The notes: generated by a model from the letters alone, not told the origin. A DNA stretch of 64,000 nt from Alcaligenes faecalis (GCF_005311025.1 NZ_CP031747.1:434001-498000); one strand, 5' to 3'. Shown: positions 27,902-39,286, numbered from the stretch's first letter. Translations and numbers: made by a program.

Positions 27902-28016
27902 GGTTTACACGGTTTGTCAGATTTACCACGATTGTCTGGTAAAGGTCGAGCCTGTAGGGGGTAACCGCCCTAAAGCGGGCTTAGCGTTCTTTCAATTGCC
28001 GGCATGGCGGGTTAAC

Positions 28017-28460
28017 CTAAGTCTGCGACACACGCTCAAGGCCATCCGAAGCTTCCGGCCCGTAGGTGCCAAACGACAACTTGATGCCGCGCTGCGCTGG
28101 TGTAAGCATGCTCTCGGGTGAAAGCTCCATGCCCTTGCTATTATTGTCCATGAACCATCCGCAGAACAGGTCAACACGAAACCGAGTCACGATGTCACCC
28201 TAAACCGCTAGGTCCGACGTGACTTGACCAAGCAACTCCGAGACCTGACCATCCAAGTCTTCTGGCTCGGTCTCCTTCGCCCTTAGACGCCACATGCCAG
28301 AGTTCTTCGTGCCAATGCGGCCCGATGGGCTCTAAGGAATCTGCGGCCCTTTCACATGAGCTGACGTCGGCATTGCACTGAGTAGCCTCGAAATTTCCTC
28401 AGGCACTAGTTCGTCACCCATGATGCGCAACGTTGCCACAGACCGTTCGAGATGAACCAT
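28017..28460 (-). pseudogene. DUF4279 protein gene broken by two amber stops
   Basis: Reading the minus strand from an ATG at 28460 gives one frame of 147 codons that keeps the DUF4279 pattern throughout: VATLRIMGDELVPEEISRLL, NSGMWRLRAKETEPEDLDGQ, VSELLGQVTSDLAV, FRVDLFCGWFMD, MELSPESMLTPAQRGIKL. It is interrupted by TAG codons at 28332-28334 and 28200-28202. The second stands where the family normally has tryptophan (a TGG to TAG change). No frameshift is seen, so the decay is recent. The function of DUF4279 is unknown. Amber readthrough is a less likely reading. Confidence 0.78.
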
Positions 28461-28609
28461 TAGTGAAGCCTATTCAGATTGACGAAGGACCGCTGTTGGC
28501 TCCATTGTGCCCGTGGAGCGAATGTCGGGTCATGGCCGAAAGCAGCAGTTCCAGTCCTAACCCTAACGCAACTGACAAAACACGTCAGATCAAATCTGAG
28601 TCAATGCCT

Positions 28610-28646
28610 AAAAAAAAGCCGCTCCTAGAACAGGAGCGGCTTTTTC
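28610..28646 (-). terminator. Rho-independent terminator after argH
   Basis: An 11-bp perfect stem (AAGCCGCTCCT / AGGAGCGGCTT, 28616-28642) with a 5-base loop, followed on the minus strand by a T run of five or more and on the plus strand by TTT. It marks the right edge of the accessory block. Confidence 0.9.
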
Positions 28647-28668
28647 TGCTTTCAGCAGTCGCTGCTTA

Positions 28669-30090
28669 TTAGCCTGGAATACGATCCAGAATACGCTGTG
28701 CTTCGATACGGACACGTTCGGGGGCGGTGCCACCGATGTGTTTGCGCGAAGCGACCGAGCCTTCCAGCGTCAGCACGCCAAAAATATCCGACTCGATACG
28801 GCTGTCGAATTTCTGCAGCTGTTCCAGGTTCAGATCAGCCAGATCGCAACCCAACTGTTCACACTCACGCACGGCCAAGGCCACGGTTTCGTGGGCATCA
28901 CGGAAAGGCAGGCCTTTCTTGACCAGGTAGTCGGCCAGATCAGTAGCAGTCGCAAAACCTTGCAGCGCAGCAGCTCGCATGGCTTCTGGCTTGACCTTGA
29001 TGCCGGAGATCAGGTCTACAAAAATGGTCAGGGTGTCGCGAATGGTATCAGCCGAATCGAACAGACCTTCCTTGTCTTCCTGGTTGTCCTTGTTGTAGGC
29101 CAGCGGTTGGCCTTTCATCAAAGTCAGCAGGGCAATCAGGTGGCCATTGACGCGACCGGTCTTGCCACGGGCCAGCTCGGGGACGTCGGGGTTTTTCTTT
29201 TGCGGCATGATGGAGCTGCCGGTGCAAAAACGGTCAGCCAGATCAATAAAGCCCACGCGTGGGCTCATCCACAGCACCAGCTCCTCGGAGAAGCGGGAAA
29301 TGTGCGTCATGATCAGGGCGGCAGCGGCGCAGAATTCGATGGCGAAATCGCGGTCCGACACGGCGTCCAGCGAGTTGCGGCACACATCGTCAAAGTTCAG
29401 CAGCTTGGCAACCATTTCACGGTCGATCGGGTAGCTGGTGCCGGCCAGAGCGGCCGCGCCCAATGGCAGGCGGTTAACGCGCTTGCGGCAGTCTTGCAGA
29501 CGCTCGGCATCGCGCTGGAACATTTCAGCATAGGCCAGCAAATGGTGGCCAAAAGTAACGGGCTGTGCCACTTGCAGGTGGGTGAAACCGGGCAAAATAG
29601 TGTCTGCCTGAGCCAGTGCCAATTCAGCCAGCTTGCGCTGCATCTGGGCCAGCAGGTCCAGGGCAATGTCGATTTCGTTGCGCAGCCACAGGCGGATATC
29701 GGTGGCGACCTGGTCATTGCGCGAGCGGCCAGTGTGCAGGCGCTTGCCCGCATCGCCAATCAGCTCGACCAGACGTTTTTCAATGTTCAGGTGCACGTCT
29801 TCCAGATCTAGCAACCACTGGAACTGGCCTTGGGCGATTTCGTCCAGAATCTGGCTCATGCCACGTTCAATGTCGGCCTTGTCCTGCTCGGTGATCACAC
29901 CGACGGCAGCCAGCATGCTGGCGTGGGCCAAGGAGCCCTGAATATCAAAGCGGGCCATGCGCTTGTCAAAGTCCACCGACGCTGTGTAGCGTTTGACGAG
30001 GTCAGAGACGGGCTCGGAAAAGCGAGCCGACCAGGCCATGGCCTTATTGGCGAACTGGTCTTGGGAAGAGGAGGGGGTGTTTGATGACAT
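28669..30090 (-). CDS. argH: Argininosuccinate lyase
   Basis: A 473-residue enzyme of the fumarase/aspartase superfamily that splits argininosuccinate into arginine and fumarate, the last step of arginine synthesis. The superfamily signature [12 protein letters not shown] is near residue 290; [13 protein letters not shown] and [16 protein letters not shown] carry active-site residues. I start it at the ATG at 30090 (MSSNTPSS); a TTG nine bases further upstream is the alternative. It has its own terminator and is divergent from the mechanosensitive channel gene. Confidence 0.97.
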   Translation of the reverse strand: MSSNTPSSSQDQFANKAMAWSARFSEPVSDLVKRYTASVDFDKRMARFDIQGSLAHASMLAAVGVITEQDKADIERGMSQILDEIAQGQFQWLLDLEDVHLNIEKRLVELIGDAGKRLHTGRSRNDQVATDIRLWLRNEIDIALDLLAQMQRKLAELALAQADTILPGFTHLQVAQPVTFGHHLLAYAEMFQRDAERLQDCRKRVNRLPLGAAALAGTSYPIDREMVAKLLNFDDVCRNSLDAVSDRDFAIEFCAAAALIMTHISRFSEELVLWMSPRVGFIDLADRFCTGSSIMPQKKNPDVPELARGKTGRVNGHLIALLTLMKGQPLAYNKDNQEDKEGLFDSADTIRDTLTIFVDLISGIKVKPEAMRAAALQGFATATDLADYLVKKGLPFRDAHETVALAVRECEQLGCDLADLNLEQLQKFDSRIESDIFGVLTLEGSVASRKHIGGTAPERVRIEAQRILDRIPG

Positions 30091-30235
30091 AGAGGGCAAT
30101 TATAGTGGATCGGACGGGCTGACGCAGGTCATCCAGTCCCGCAGGAAACAGACGCTGTGCAGTATATTAGATAGTTTTCAGACTCTAGGAAACCATGCGG
30201 GTCCTTTTTGGGGCTGGCTGGACAAGGAAGAATAC

Positions 30236-31904
<1,669 letters not shown>

Positions 31905-31954
31905 GGGGGGCGCAGTTGGGCTGGTTTGGACAGTAGTTATGGAAGGACAAGCTG

Positions 31955-32797
31955 ATGCGATATGAAAAACTAGGGTCGGCACCACGTGTTTCGCGGGTGG
32001 GCCAAGGCAGTTGGTATGTGGAGCAGGCCGATTGGGCGCAGAGCGTGGCCGCGTTTCAGGCCGGGCTGGACGCTGGCATGAACCATATCGACACCGCCGA
32101 GATGTATGGTGACGGGCAAGCAGAAACCTTGATCGGTCAGGCCCTGCAAGGTCGTCGGCACGAGGCGTTTCTGGTGTCCAAGGTCTTGCCCTTCAATGCG
32201 AGCCGTCAGGGTGTAATCCGCGCTTGCGAGGCCAGCCTGAAGCGTCTGGGTACGGACTACCTGGATCTGTATTTATTGCACTGGCCCGGTCAGGTTCCTT
32301 TGGAAGAAACCTGCGCAGCCTTTGACAGGTTAGTTCAGCAAGGCAAGATCAAGCAATGGGGCGTCAGCAATTTTGATGTGCCGGATCTGGAAGAGCTGTA
32401 CGACATCGTGGGGCCGGGTGAAATTGCCTGCAATCAGGTCTTGTATCACCTGAACGAGCGCGCGATTGAACACGCGGTCATGCCCTGGTGTCAGGAGCGT
32501 CAAGTCAGCGTGGTGGCTTACAGCCCCTTCGGTCACGATGATTTTCCCGAGCCGAATTCAGAAGGCGGGGCCTTGTTGGCCGAGATTGCCAGCCATTATC
32601 AGGCTACTGCGCGGCAAGTGGCTTTGGCTTTTTTGCTGCGTGACCCCAATGTGTTTGTGATTCCCAAGGCCTCGCGCGCGATTCATGCCCAGCAAAATGC
32701 CGCTGCCGGGGATCTGGTGCTGCAGCCCGAGCATATTCAGGCATTGGACGCTCAGTTTCCACGCGGCCCCAAGCCTGCTTATTTACCGATGATTTGA
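31955..32797 (+). CDS. Aldo/keto reductase
   Basis: A 280-residue NADPH-dependent oxidoreductase. The catalytic tetrad is visible: Asp and Tyr in NHIDTAEMYGDGQAE, Lys in FLVSKVLP and His in YLLHWPGQ. The cofactor region VFVIPKASRAIHAQQNAAA near residue 240 binds the 2'-phosphate of NADPH. Substrate unknown. It has an AAGGA before the ATG and ends in front of a strong bidirectional terminator. Confidence 0.93.
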   Translation: MRYEKLGSAPRVSRVGQGSWYVEQADWAQSVAAFQAGLDAGMNHIDTAEMYGDGQAETLIGQALQGRRHEAFLVSKVLPFNASRQGVIRACEASLKRLGTDYLDLYLLHWPGQVPLEETCAAFDRLVQQGKIKQWGVSNFDVPDLEELYDIVGPGEIACNQVLYHLNERAIEHAVMPWCQERQVSVVAYSPFGHDDFPEPNSEGGALLAEIASHYQATARQVALAFLLRDPNVFVIPKASRAIHAQQNAAAGDLVLQPEHIQALDAQFPRGPKPAYLPMI

Positions 32798-32808
32798 ACG
32801 CAAGAGGA

Positions 32809-32854
32809 ACGGCCCCCAAGCCTTGGATTTCATCCAGGCTTGGGGGCCGTTTTC
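32809..32854. terminator. Strong bidirectional terminator
   Basis: A very stable hairpin: ACGGCCCCCAAGCCT pairs with AGGCTTGGGGGCCGT, extended by TGGAT/ATCCA, at 32809-32850, followed by TTTT. It separates the aldo/keto reductase gene from the convergent MFS gene. Confidence 0.9.
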
Positions 32855-32885
32855 ATGAGCCGTTGCTTTGCGGCTGTCGCTTTGT

Positions 32886-34094
32886 TTAACTGGCGAAGTA
32901 GGGCTGACGCTTATTCTTGAAGTACAACCAGGCCAAAGCCAGCATGACTACGGCCGAGATCGGCAGCGTCCAGGTATTGACCCCATACCAGCCATACACG
33001 GCCAGCACGCGGCCCGAGGTGAAGGAAGACAAGGCCACACAGGTAAAGATGATGAAGTCATTCAAAGCCTGCACACGGCCCCGCTCTTCCGGGCGGTAGC
33101 AGTCCACCACCATATTGGTGGCACCAATAAACCCGAAGTTCCAGCCCAGACCCAGCAAAATCAGGCTCACCCAGAAATGCGGCACCGTCATGCCCAGCAG
33201 CGCCACAATGCTGGCCAGTCCCAGCAAGAGCACGCCCGCAAAGGTGACGGGGATCTTGCCAAAGCGCTTGATCAGATTGCCGGTAAAGAAGCTGGGGCCG
33301 AACATGGCCAGAATATGCCACTGAATCCCCAAGGTGGACTCTTTCAGGCTATGGCCGTGCATGACCATGGCCAAGGGCGAAGCCGTCATCAGAAAGTTCA
33401 TCAGCACATAGGAAGCGACTCCGGCCAGGAGCGCAATGATGAAGTAGCTATTGGAGGCAATCTCGCGTAACGGGCGTCCGGTGTAGGGGATTTTCTCTTG
33501 CTGATTCCGTGTGCCCGGTGCCAGGCGCAGGCCAAAGGCGAAGGGCAGGACCAGGGCTGCCAGGGCAGCTTGTGCTAGGAAGGCGGCAGCAAAAGGGTGC
33601 TCCGGCCAGATATCCTGTGTATGGATAATCGTCTGCGTGGCGATAATCGCGCCCAGCAGCCCTCCGGCCATGACCCAGGAAATGGCTTTGGGACGGAAGG
33701 CATCACTGGCGTCATCGGCCGCGGCAAAACGATAGCTTTGCACGTAAGAGGCATACAGCCCGGCTAGCAGAGTGCCCACACAGAACATGACAAAGGACAG
33801 GCTGTAGATCCCGGCGGCGGCCAGCAGGCCCGCCCCTATGCCCAGCAAGGCACCGATGATATAGCCACCCTGGCGTCCCAAGCGGCGCATCAGGTAGGCC
33901 GCTGGCAAAATGCCCACAGCCAGACCCAGGTTGAAAATGCCTACCGGCAAGGTTGCCAGATCCGGGCTGCTGGCCATTTTTTGGCCCACCAGACTGCTGA
34001 GTGCGACCACCAAGGCCGGGTTTGCCCCGCCTAATGCTTGCATCCCGGAAAGAATAAAGGCGTTGCGTCGGCTTGGATCGGCTTGCGTGGACAT
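32886..34094 (-). CDS. MFS transporter
   Basis: A 402-residue major facilitator with 12 hydrophobic segments. A helix 2-3 loop AAYLMRRLGRQGGYIIGALLG resembles the MFS motif GxLADRxGRR. A longer central loop follows LAPGTRNQQEKIPYTG. It is a secondary transporter, substrate unknown; the likely class is drug or metabolite export. It lies downstream of ubiC on the same strand after a 50-base gap and ends in a shared terminator. Confidence 0.88.
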   Translation of the reverse strand: MSTQADPSRRNAFILSGMQALGGANPALVVALSSLVGQKMASSPDLATLPVGIFNLGLAVGILPAAYLMRRLGRQGGYIIGALLGIGAGLLAAAGIYSLSFVMFCVGTLLAGLYASYVQSYRFAAADDASDAFRPKAISWVMAGGLLGAIIATQTIIHTQDIWPEHPFAAAFLAQAALAALVLPFAFGLRLAPGTRNQQEKIPYTGRPLREIASNSYFIIALLAGVASYVLMNFLMTASPLAMVMHGHSLKESTLGIQWHILAMFGPSFFTGNLIKRFGKIPVTFAGVLLLGLASIVALLGMTVPHFWVSLILLGLGWNFGFIGATNMVVDCYRPEERGRVQALNDFIIFTCVALSSFTSGRVLAVYGWYGVNTWTLPISAVVMLALAWLYFKNKRQPYFAS

Positions 34095-34144
34095 GGTCAG
34101 GTTCTGTATATAACTTTGTTTTATTAGTTAATGCTGAATTTGAG

Positions 34145-34744
34145 CTAAACCAGTGTAGCACCGCGTGCCCAGAAGGCTGGCATAAAGGATTCGGCCACCA
34201 GGAGGGGTTGACCGTGCCGCCAGAAGACGGAGCAGCGCGACAGAATCTGCTGAGCCTGCGGAACCGGCTCGCCACAGGGATTCAGGGCGCGCTCAATCGT
34301 GCGAAAAAAGCTCATGCCACGATTCAAACGGCAGCTTAAAAAGGCGGAACGTTGTATCTGGGCATCGTTATAAAGCATGTCGGCCAGCGGACGGCTGCGC
34401 AGCCGCCGTATGCCTTGCCAGACGCTGTGTGAGGCGGGCAGGGGGGTGAAACTGCGGGCAATCACGCAGCGGATTCCGTCCACTGCCATGGATACCTCGC
34501 GTATCCAGGCCAGCGTGCCTGGCGGCTTTTGAATCAAAGCGGCTTCTTGCGGGTTCAAGCGGCAAGCGTATTCGCTGACCACTTCCAGATCGACCTTGCC
34601 CAAGCGGCGCAGACCGCCAGTCAGGGCGCCGGGACGGTGTAGCCAGTACTTTTGAGCGGGGGTGGCAGAGGGGTGAACGTGCTCATGCCAGGGTTTTTTT
34701 GTGCTGGAGGGAAATTTCATGTCCTGTATTATCGCCAAAGCCAT
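34145..34744 (-). CDS. ubiC: Chorismate lyase (chorismate pyruvate-lyase)
   Basis: A 199-residue protein that releases pyruvate from chorismate to give 4-hydroxybenzoate, the first committed step of ubiquinone synthesis. Family features are [12 protein letters not shown], the arginine in [27 protein letters not shown] and the C-terminal glutamate of [13 protein letters not shown]. It is slightly longer than E. coli UbiC (165 residues). Two starts are possible: the ATG at 34744 used here, and one at 34720 (MKFPSS); neither has a well-spaced ribosome site. It is divergent from the pseudouridine synthase with almost no gap. ubiA is not in this window. Confidence 0.82.
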   Translation of the reverse strand: MALAIIQDMKFPSSTKKPWHEHVHPSATPAQKYWLHRPGALTGGLRRLGKVDLEVVSEYACRLNPQEAALIQKPPGTLAWIREVSMAVDGIRCVIARSFTPLPASHSVWQGIRRLRSRPLADMLYNDAQIQRSAFLSCRLNRGMSFFRTIERALNPCGEPVPQAQQILSRCSVFWRHGQPLLVAESFMPAFWARGATLV

Positions 34745-34756
34745 AAAATAGCGCTC

Positions 34757-35491
34757 ATGGAAAAAGAACGTATCTCAAAATTAATGGCCCAGCGCGGCAT
34801 GTGTTCACGCCGTGAGGCGGATGCTTTCATCGAGCGCGGCTGGGTTCGTGTGGACGGTCAAATCGTCTCTGAACTGGGGAGCAAAGCCTACCCCAATCAG
34901 AAAATCACACTGGAAAAACAAGCGCGTCAGCGTCAGACCCAACGTGCCACTATCTTGCTGCACAAGCCCGTGGGCTATGTGTCGGGGCAAGCCGAAGCTG
35001 GTTATCGCAATGCGGTTTCCCTGATCGGCGCTTCCACGCAGTACAAGGGTGGTCGCGGTAGCCAGCGCTTTGATCCGGCGCATTTGCGCGGTCTGGCGCC
35101 GGCTGGTCGTCTGGATATCGACTCCACCGGATTGCTGATTCTGACTCAGGATGGTCGTATTGCGCGGCAGATTATTGGTGAAGACTCGGTCATCGACAAG
35201 GAATATCTGGTGCGTGTAACCGGCAAGTTGAGCGAGCGTGGTCTGGAACTGCTGAACTTTGGTTTGAGCCTGGATGGCAAGCCCTTGCTGCCCGCCCAGG
35301 TGTCCTGGCAGAACGATGACCAGCTGCGTTTCATTTTGCGCGAAGGCAAGAAACGCCAGATTCGCCGCATGTGTGAACTGGTCGGTCTGAAAGTGGTGGG
35401 TTTGAAGCGCGTGCGTATTGGCGATCTGGTGCTGGGCGACCTGCCTATGGGCCAGTGGCGCTACATGAAAGAATCCGAGAGCCTGGCCTAA
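34757..35491 (+). CDS. RsuA-family rRNA pseudouridine synthase (RluF/RluB-like)
   Basis: A 244-residue pseudouridine synthase. The N-terminal S4 RNA-binding domain covers residues 1-50 ([28 protein letters not shown]). The catalytic aspartate is in [16 protein letters not shown] near residue 119, and [19 protein letters not shown] is the family's C-terminal motif. The sequence looks closest to RluF, which modifies U2604 of 23S rRNA, but RluB and RluE cannot be excluded. I start it at the ATG at 34757; an open frame extends upstream into ubiC on the other strand. Confidence 0.9.
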   Translation: MEKERISKLMAQRGMCSRREADAFIERGWVRVDGQIVSELGSKAYPNQKITLEKQARQRQTQRATILLHKPVGYVSGQAEAGYRNAVSLIGASTQYKGGRGSQRFDPAHLRGLAPAGRLDIDSTGLLILTQDGRIARQIIGEDSVIDKEYLVRVTGKLSERGLELLNFGLSLDGKPLLPAQVSWQNDDQLRFILREGKKRQIRRMCELVGLKVVGLKRVRIGDLVLGDLPMGQWRYMKESESLA

Positions 35492-35506
35492 AGGCAAAGG
35501 GGCGGC

Positions 35507-36361
35507 TTACAGCCCCGAGTGACGAAGTTGAAAGCTGGCCTTGTCATCCTGGGCCAGCGTTTTTGTTAACCACGGCATGCTTTGTTCCAGAGCTTTGAGC
35601 AGCGTCCAGGGAGGATTGCTGATGAACAGGCCACTGCCATGCAAACCCAAACCATTTTTGGCCGGAGCACGAACCGACAGGCTGACATGCAGCCAGGGCG
35701 TATCCAGTTGCTCCAGCTTGCGTTGCAAGGCCTGTACTTCGGGCCGCTGCACAATGGGATACCACACGACAATACAGGCTTGAGCAAAACGCTTGAGCGC
35801 GTTTTTGACACTGTTCAAGACCTGCTGGTAGTCGGATTTGGCCTCGTACGAGGGGTCCATTACCACGATGGCACGTCGCGAGGGCGGCGGTAGCAGGCGT
35901 CCCAACTGTTCAAACCCATTTTCCGGATACAGGCGCACCCGACGGTTTCCCTGGGGAAATAGTTGCGCCACGTTGTCGCTCAAGACTTCGAATTCAGATG
36001 GGTGCAGTTCAAAGCCGTGGAAGCTGTCCTGCGTGCGCAAGCGCTCCAGCGCCAGCCAGGGCGAACCGGGATAGTAGCGCGCGGTACCGTCCGGGTTCAG
36101 GTCGGCAATGGCATCAATATAGTGTTCCACCAGCTCCGGGTAGTCGTCCTGCTGCAAGACCCGGTCCAGGCCGTCGTAGAACTCGCCCTTGGTTTGCGCC
36201 CAGTCGTGCTCCAGATCATAGATACCGGCACCACAGTGGGTATCGATGATGCTGAAAGCGCTGTCTTTTTGAGCGTAGTAATTAAAGATATGCAGCAAGG
36301 TGGCGTGCTTGAGCACGTCTGCATGATTGCCAGCATGAAAGGCGTGACGGTAACTGAACAA
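35507..36361 (-). CDS. rlmJ: 23S rRNA (adenine-2030-N6)-methyltransferase RlmJ
   Basis: A 284-residue Rossmann-fold RNA methyltransferase. It starts MFSYRHAFHAGNHADVLKH, exactly as the family does, with the SAM-site IIDTHCGAGIYDL and the catalytic motif MDPSYEAKSDY near residue 170. The motif is usually DPPY in E. coli RlmJ; here the second proline is serine. The rest of the motif is intact and I expect activity. It lies 15 bases from the convergent pseudouridine synthase gene, so two rRNA-modification genes face each other. Confidence 0.95.
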   Translation of the reverse strand: MFSYRHAFHAGNHADVLKHATLLHIFNYYAQKDSAFSIIDTHCGAGIYDLEHDWAQTKGEFYDGLDRVLQQDDYPELVEHYIDAIADLNPDGTARYYPGSPWLALERLRTQDSFHGFELHPSEFEVLSDNVAQLFPQGNRRVRLYPENGFEQLGRLLPPPSRRAIVVMDPSYEAKSDYQQVLNSVKNALKRFAQACIVVWYPIVQRPEVQALQRKLEQLDTPWLHVSLSVRAPAKNGLGLHGSGLFISNPPWTLLKALEQSMPWLTKTLAQDDKASFQLRHSGL

Positions 36362-36386
36362 GAGAAATCCTGGTGTTGCGGTTTAA

Positions 36387-37142
36387 TTAAAGAGTGTCGG
36401 GGCGAATGGTGGTGACTTTATCAGTGAAAATGCCATTGCACCCCCAATCCAGCAGTTCGCGCACCCGCTCGGCATCGTTCACGGTCCAGACAGCCACGGT
36501 ATAGCCTTTTTGTCGAATTGCCTGAACCAAAGCCTGAGTGACAAAGCGGTCATTCAAATTCAGACCCATGCAGCCCAGACGCTCCAGACGTTCGGGCCAG
36601 TCGGCCGGAACCTCTTCTTCAATCAGCAGGGCACGGGGCAGGGTGGGGGCGGCTTGTTGGGCTGCTTCCAGAGCCTCTGCAGAAAAGGACGACAGCAGCG
36701 GCGGCAAGCTGGCCTGCGCCCACAAGGCTTGGGCGGCCAGGGCGACCAGTCGGCCCGTTTCGGCTTCGTCCCCGGTAGTCGGCTTGATTTCAATATTGCT
36801 GTGAACCTGATTGGCCAGGGTGAAGGCGGCTATCGAACTTAATGTGGGCATGGGCTCCCCGGCGTAGGCCGAGGAATGCCAGGCACCGAAGTCCAGGGCA
36901 GAGAGCTCGGCCAAGGTTAGCCTGGAAGCAATACCCTGACCATTGGAAGTACGGTCCAGCTCGTCATCGTGCAGCAGCACGGGAACCGCATCACGGCTTA
37001 GTTTGACGTCGTACTCCATCATGCGAAAACCGTTCTGGGCACCGACCCGAATGGCGGCCAGGGTGTTCTCCGGGGCAATCTTGCCGGCGCCACGGTGGGC
37101 GATCAAAGCGGGGTAGGGCCAGTGATGATTCATTGAAGACAT
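36387..37142 (-). CDS. Glycerophosphodiester phosphodiesterase (cytoplasmic, UgpQ-like)
   Basis: A 251-residue GDPD-family enzyme hydrolysing glycerophosphodiesters to glycerol-3-phosphate and an alcohol. The metal and catalytic residues appear in LIAHRGAGKIAPENTLAA, MMEYDVKLSRDAVPVLLHDDELDRT and NIEIKPT, and the C-terminus has VAVWTVNDAERVRELLDWGCNGIFTDK. No signal peptide is present, so it is a cytoplasmic UgpQ-type enzyme. The start is uncertain: ATG at 37142 is used, 37133 and 37175 are possible. It follows rlmJ upstream on the same strand with a 25-base gap between them. Confidence 0.92.
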   Translation of the reverse strand: MSSMNHHWPYPALIAHRGAGKIAPENTLAAIRVGAQNGFRMMEYDVKLSRDAVPVLLHDDELDRTSNGQGIASRLTLAELSALDFGAWHSSAYAGEPMPTLSSIAAFTLANQVHSNIEIKPTTGDEAETGRLVALAAQALWAQASLPPLLSSFSAEALEAAQQAAPTLPRALLIEEEVPADWPERLERLGCMGLNLNDRFVTQALVQAIRQKGYTVAVWTVNDAERVRELLDWGCNGIFTDKVTTIRPDTL

Positions 37143-37303
37143 GGCGGACTCGCAAGAGGCGTGATAAAAAGCCAATGTACTATTTTAACCGGGGCTGTAC
37201 ACTGTACGGTTTTCATATACGGTATATTTTCAGGCCGAGCCGGCTCACCGGCCTGATGCGCCACCCGCAGCGCCCTGCTGCAAGCGAAAGTAGGTGATGA
37301 TTA

Positions 37304-39262
37304 ATGTTCGAGATTATCCGTAAGAACCAACGCGTTATGCAGCTGGTCCTGTTAGTGCTGATTCTGCCGTCTTTTGTACTGATCGGCGTCAGCGGCTACT
37401 CCAGCTACGTTTCGGGCGATAGCGATATTGTCAAAGTTGGCGATAGCGCCATTACGTCCCAGGAATTTGATCGTGCGCGCCGCATGCAGCTGGACGATAT
37501 GCAGCGCAACAATCCTTCCGGTTTTGATCTGGCCCAGGCTGACAGCCTGGAAAGCCGTCGTGCATTGCTGGAATCCTTGATTGATCAGCGTGTACAAATT
37601 GAAGTGGCTACTGCCGCTCGCTTCAACGTCTCCGACATTGCGCTGCGCGACTACATCGCCACTATGCCGGAATTTCAGGAAAACGGTTCTTTCTCCCCCG
37701 CCCTTTACAGCCAGGTTCTGGCTTCGGCAGGTATCAATACCCGTGATTTCGAGCAAAGCCAGCGCGGTCAGATGGCCCTGCAACGCGTGCTCGGTCCCGT
37801 GGCTGCCAGCTCCTCCATGCTGCCCAGCGTGATGAACAAGCTGGAAATCGCCCTGACCGAAGAGCGTGGTGTACGCACACGCAGCTTCCTGACCCGTGAT
37901 TTCGAATCCAAGGTTCAGATCAGCGATGCCGATCTGCAAGCCTGGTATGACGCCAACAAGCAATCGCTGGAACTGCCCCAGCAAGTCAAAGTGGAATACC
38001 TGCTGCTGAATGAAGCAGCGGCCTCCAAAGATCTGGCGACACCTACCGACGATCAGCTCAAGCAATACTACGAGCAAAACAAGGCTCGTTACGTTCAAGC
38101 TGGCCGTGTGAACATCAGTCACATTCTGGTGACATTGCCTGCCGGTGCCTCCGATACCGAACGTGAAGCGGCCCAGACCAAGGCTCGCGAACTGGCTGAA
38201 AAAGCCCAGGCCAATAAAGAAGGCTTTGCCGACCTGGCCCGTGCCAACTCCCAGGACGAGGGTAGCGCCCGTGAAGGTGGCGAACTGGGCTGGATCAGCA
38301 AAGGCTCCTGGCCGTCCGTGCTGGAAAGCGCTGTATTTGCCTTGAAAAAAGGTGATGTGTCGGGCGTGATTGAAGGCCCCAACGGTTTCCACATTTTCAA
38401 GAGTAACGAAGTTCAGCCCGAACAAGGCGAGTCCTTCGAGCAAGCTCGCAGCAAGGTGCAGGACGAAGTGCGCAAGCAACTGGCTTCCGAGCGCTTTGCT
38501 GATATGGCCAGCAAGCTGACTAATCTGGTTTACGACAACGAAGACAATCTGGAAGCCGCCGCCAATGCCTTGGGCCTGACTCTGAAGCAGGCTGAAGGCA
38601 TCAGCCGCCAAGGTTTGATTCCTGCTTCGCAAGTTGAAGGTGATCTGGCTGCCGCCAAGAGCCCTGATGCAGCCGTGCTGGATGACAGCCGTGTTCGCCA
38701 AGCCTTGTTCAATGCCGAAACTCTGGCTTCGCGCAAGAATGCAGGCGTTGTAGAAGTATCGCCTGACACCTTGATTGCCCTGCGCGTAACCGACGTTACC
38801 CAGGCTCATGTGCCTGCACTGGATAAAGTACGCACTATTGCTGAGGAAAACCTGCGCCGTGAAAAAGCGGCTGCCTTGGCGGTTCAGGCCGGTGAGGACT
38901 ACCTGAAGCAGTTGCAAGCGGGTACCGAACCTGAGAACTTCTCGGCCCAGTTTGCCGTGAGCCGTGCGGAATTCCCCGAGATGGACGAAGCCTTGCTGAA
39001 CAAGGTTCTGGCCAACCCTGTGGACAAGCTGCCTGCCTATGTGGGTGATCGCCAGCCCCAGGGCTACACCGTGGTGCAGATTCTGAGCCATGAGCCCGGC
39101 AAGTCCGGCAACCCTGGGCTGGACATGCTGACAGCACAGTTGACCCAAGCCATGGCCCGCACGGAGACTCAAGCCGTTCTGCAAGCCATGCGTGTGGAAG
39201 AGAAGGTTCAGATTCTGCCAGAAGCAGAAAAAGAGTTGACCTCCACAGGTGAAAATGAATAA
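37304..39262 (+). CDS. ppiD: Periplasmic folding chaperone/peptidyl-prolyl isomerase PpiD
   Basis: A 652-residue inner-membrane protein. A single membrane anchor lies at about residues 11-34 (QLVLLVLILPSFVLIGVSG), followed by a SurA-like N-terminal chaperone domain (about 40-230) and a parvulin domain (about 265-365: INISHILV-like NISHILVTLPAG and GGELGWISKGSWPSVLESAVF). PpiD sits near the Sec translocon and helps outer-membrane proteins fold. A second parvulin-like, probably inactive, region follows. A strong hairpin terminator follows. The gene's upstream 128 bases hold a small palindrome ATATAC-G-GTATAT at 37215-37227, part of a possible promoter. Confidence 0.95.
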   Translation: MFEIIRKNQRVMQLVLLVLILPSFVLIGVSGYSSYVSGDSDIVKVGDSAITSQEFDRARRMQLDDMQRNNPSGFDLAQADSLESRRALLESLIDQRVQIEVATAARFNVSDIALRDYIATMPEFQENGSFSPALYSQVLASAGINTRDFEQSQRGQMALQRVLGPVAASSSMLPSVMNKLEIALTEERGVRTRSFLTRDFESKVQISDADLQAWYDANKQSLELPQQVKVEYLLLNEAAASKDLATPTDDQLKQYYEQNKARYVQAGRVNISHILVTLPAGASDTEREAAQTKARELAEKAQANKEGFADLARANSQDEGSAREGGELGWISKGSWPSVLESAVFALKKGDVSGVIEGPNGFHIFKSNEVQPEQGESFEQARSKVQDEVRKQLASERFADMASKLTNLVYDNEDNLEAAANALGLTLKQAEGISRQGLIPASQVEGDLAAAKSPDAAVLDDSRVRQALFNAETLASRKNAGVVEVSPDTLIALRVTDVTQAHVPALDKVRTIAEENLRREKAAALAVQAGEDYLKQLQAGTEPENFSAQFAVSRAEFPEMDEALLNKVLANPVDKLPAYVGDRQPQGYTVVQILSHEPGKSGNPGLDMLTAQLTQAMARTETQAVLQAMRVEEKVQILPEAEKELTSTGENE

Positions 39263-39286
39263 AACGGCTTGAATCAGAGCCTGTAA

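Noticed and set aside
27950-28030. Possible integron attC-like recombination site next to the DUF4279 pseudogene (CCGCCCTAAAGCGGGC stretch)
   Set aside because: No pair of GTTRRRY and RYYYAAC core sites at the right spacing, and no integron integrase in the window.
28200-28334. Programmed amber readthrough or pyrrolysine/selenocysteine-like recoding of the DUF4279 frame
   Set aside because: No recoding element was recognised, one stop replaces a tryptophan expected by a single base change, and neighbouring sequence also looks decayed.
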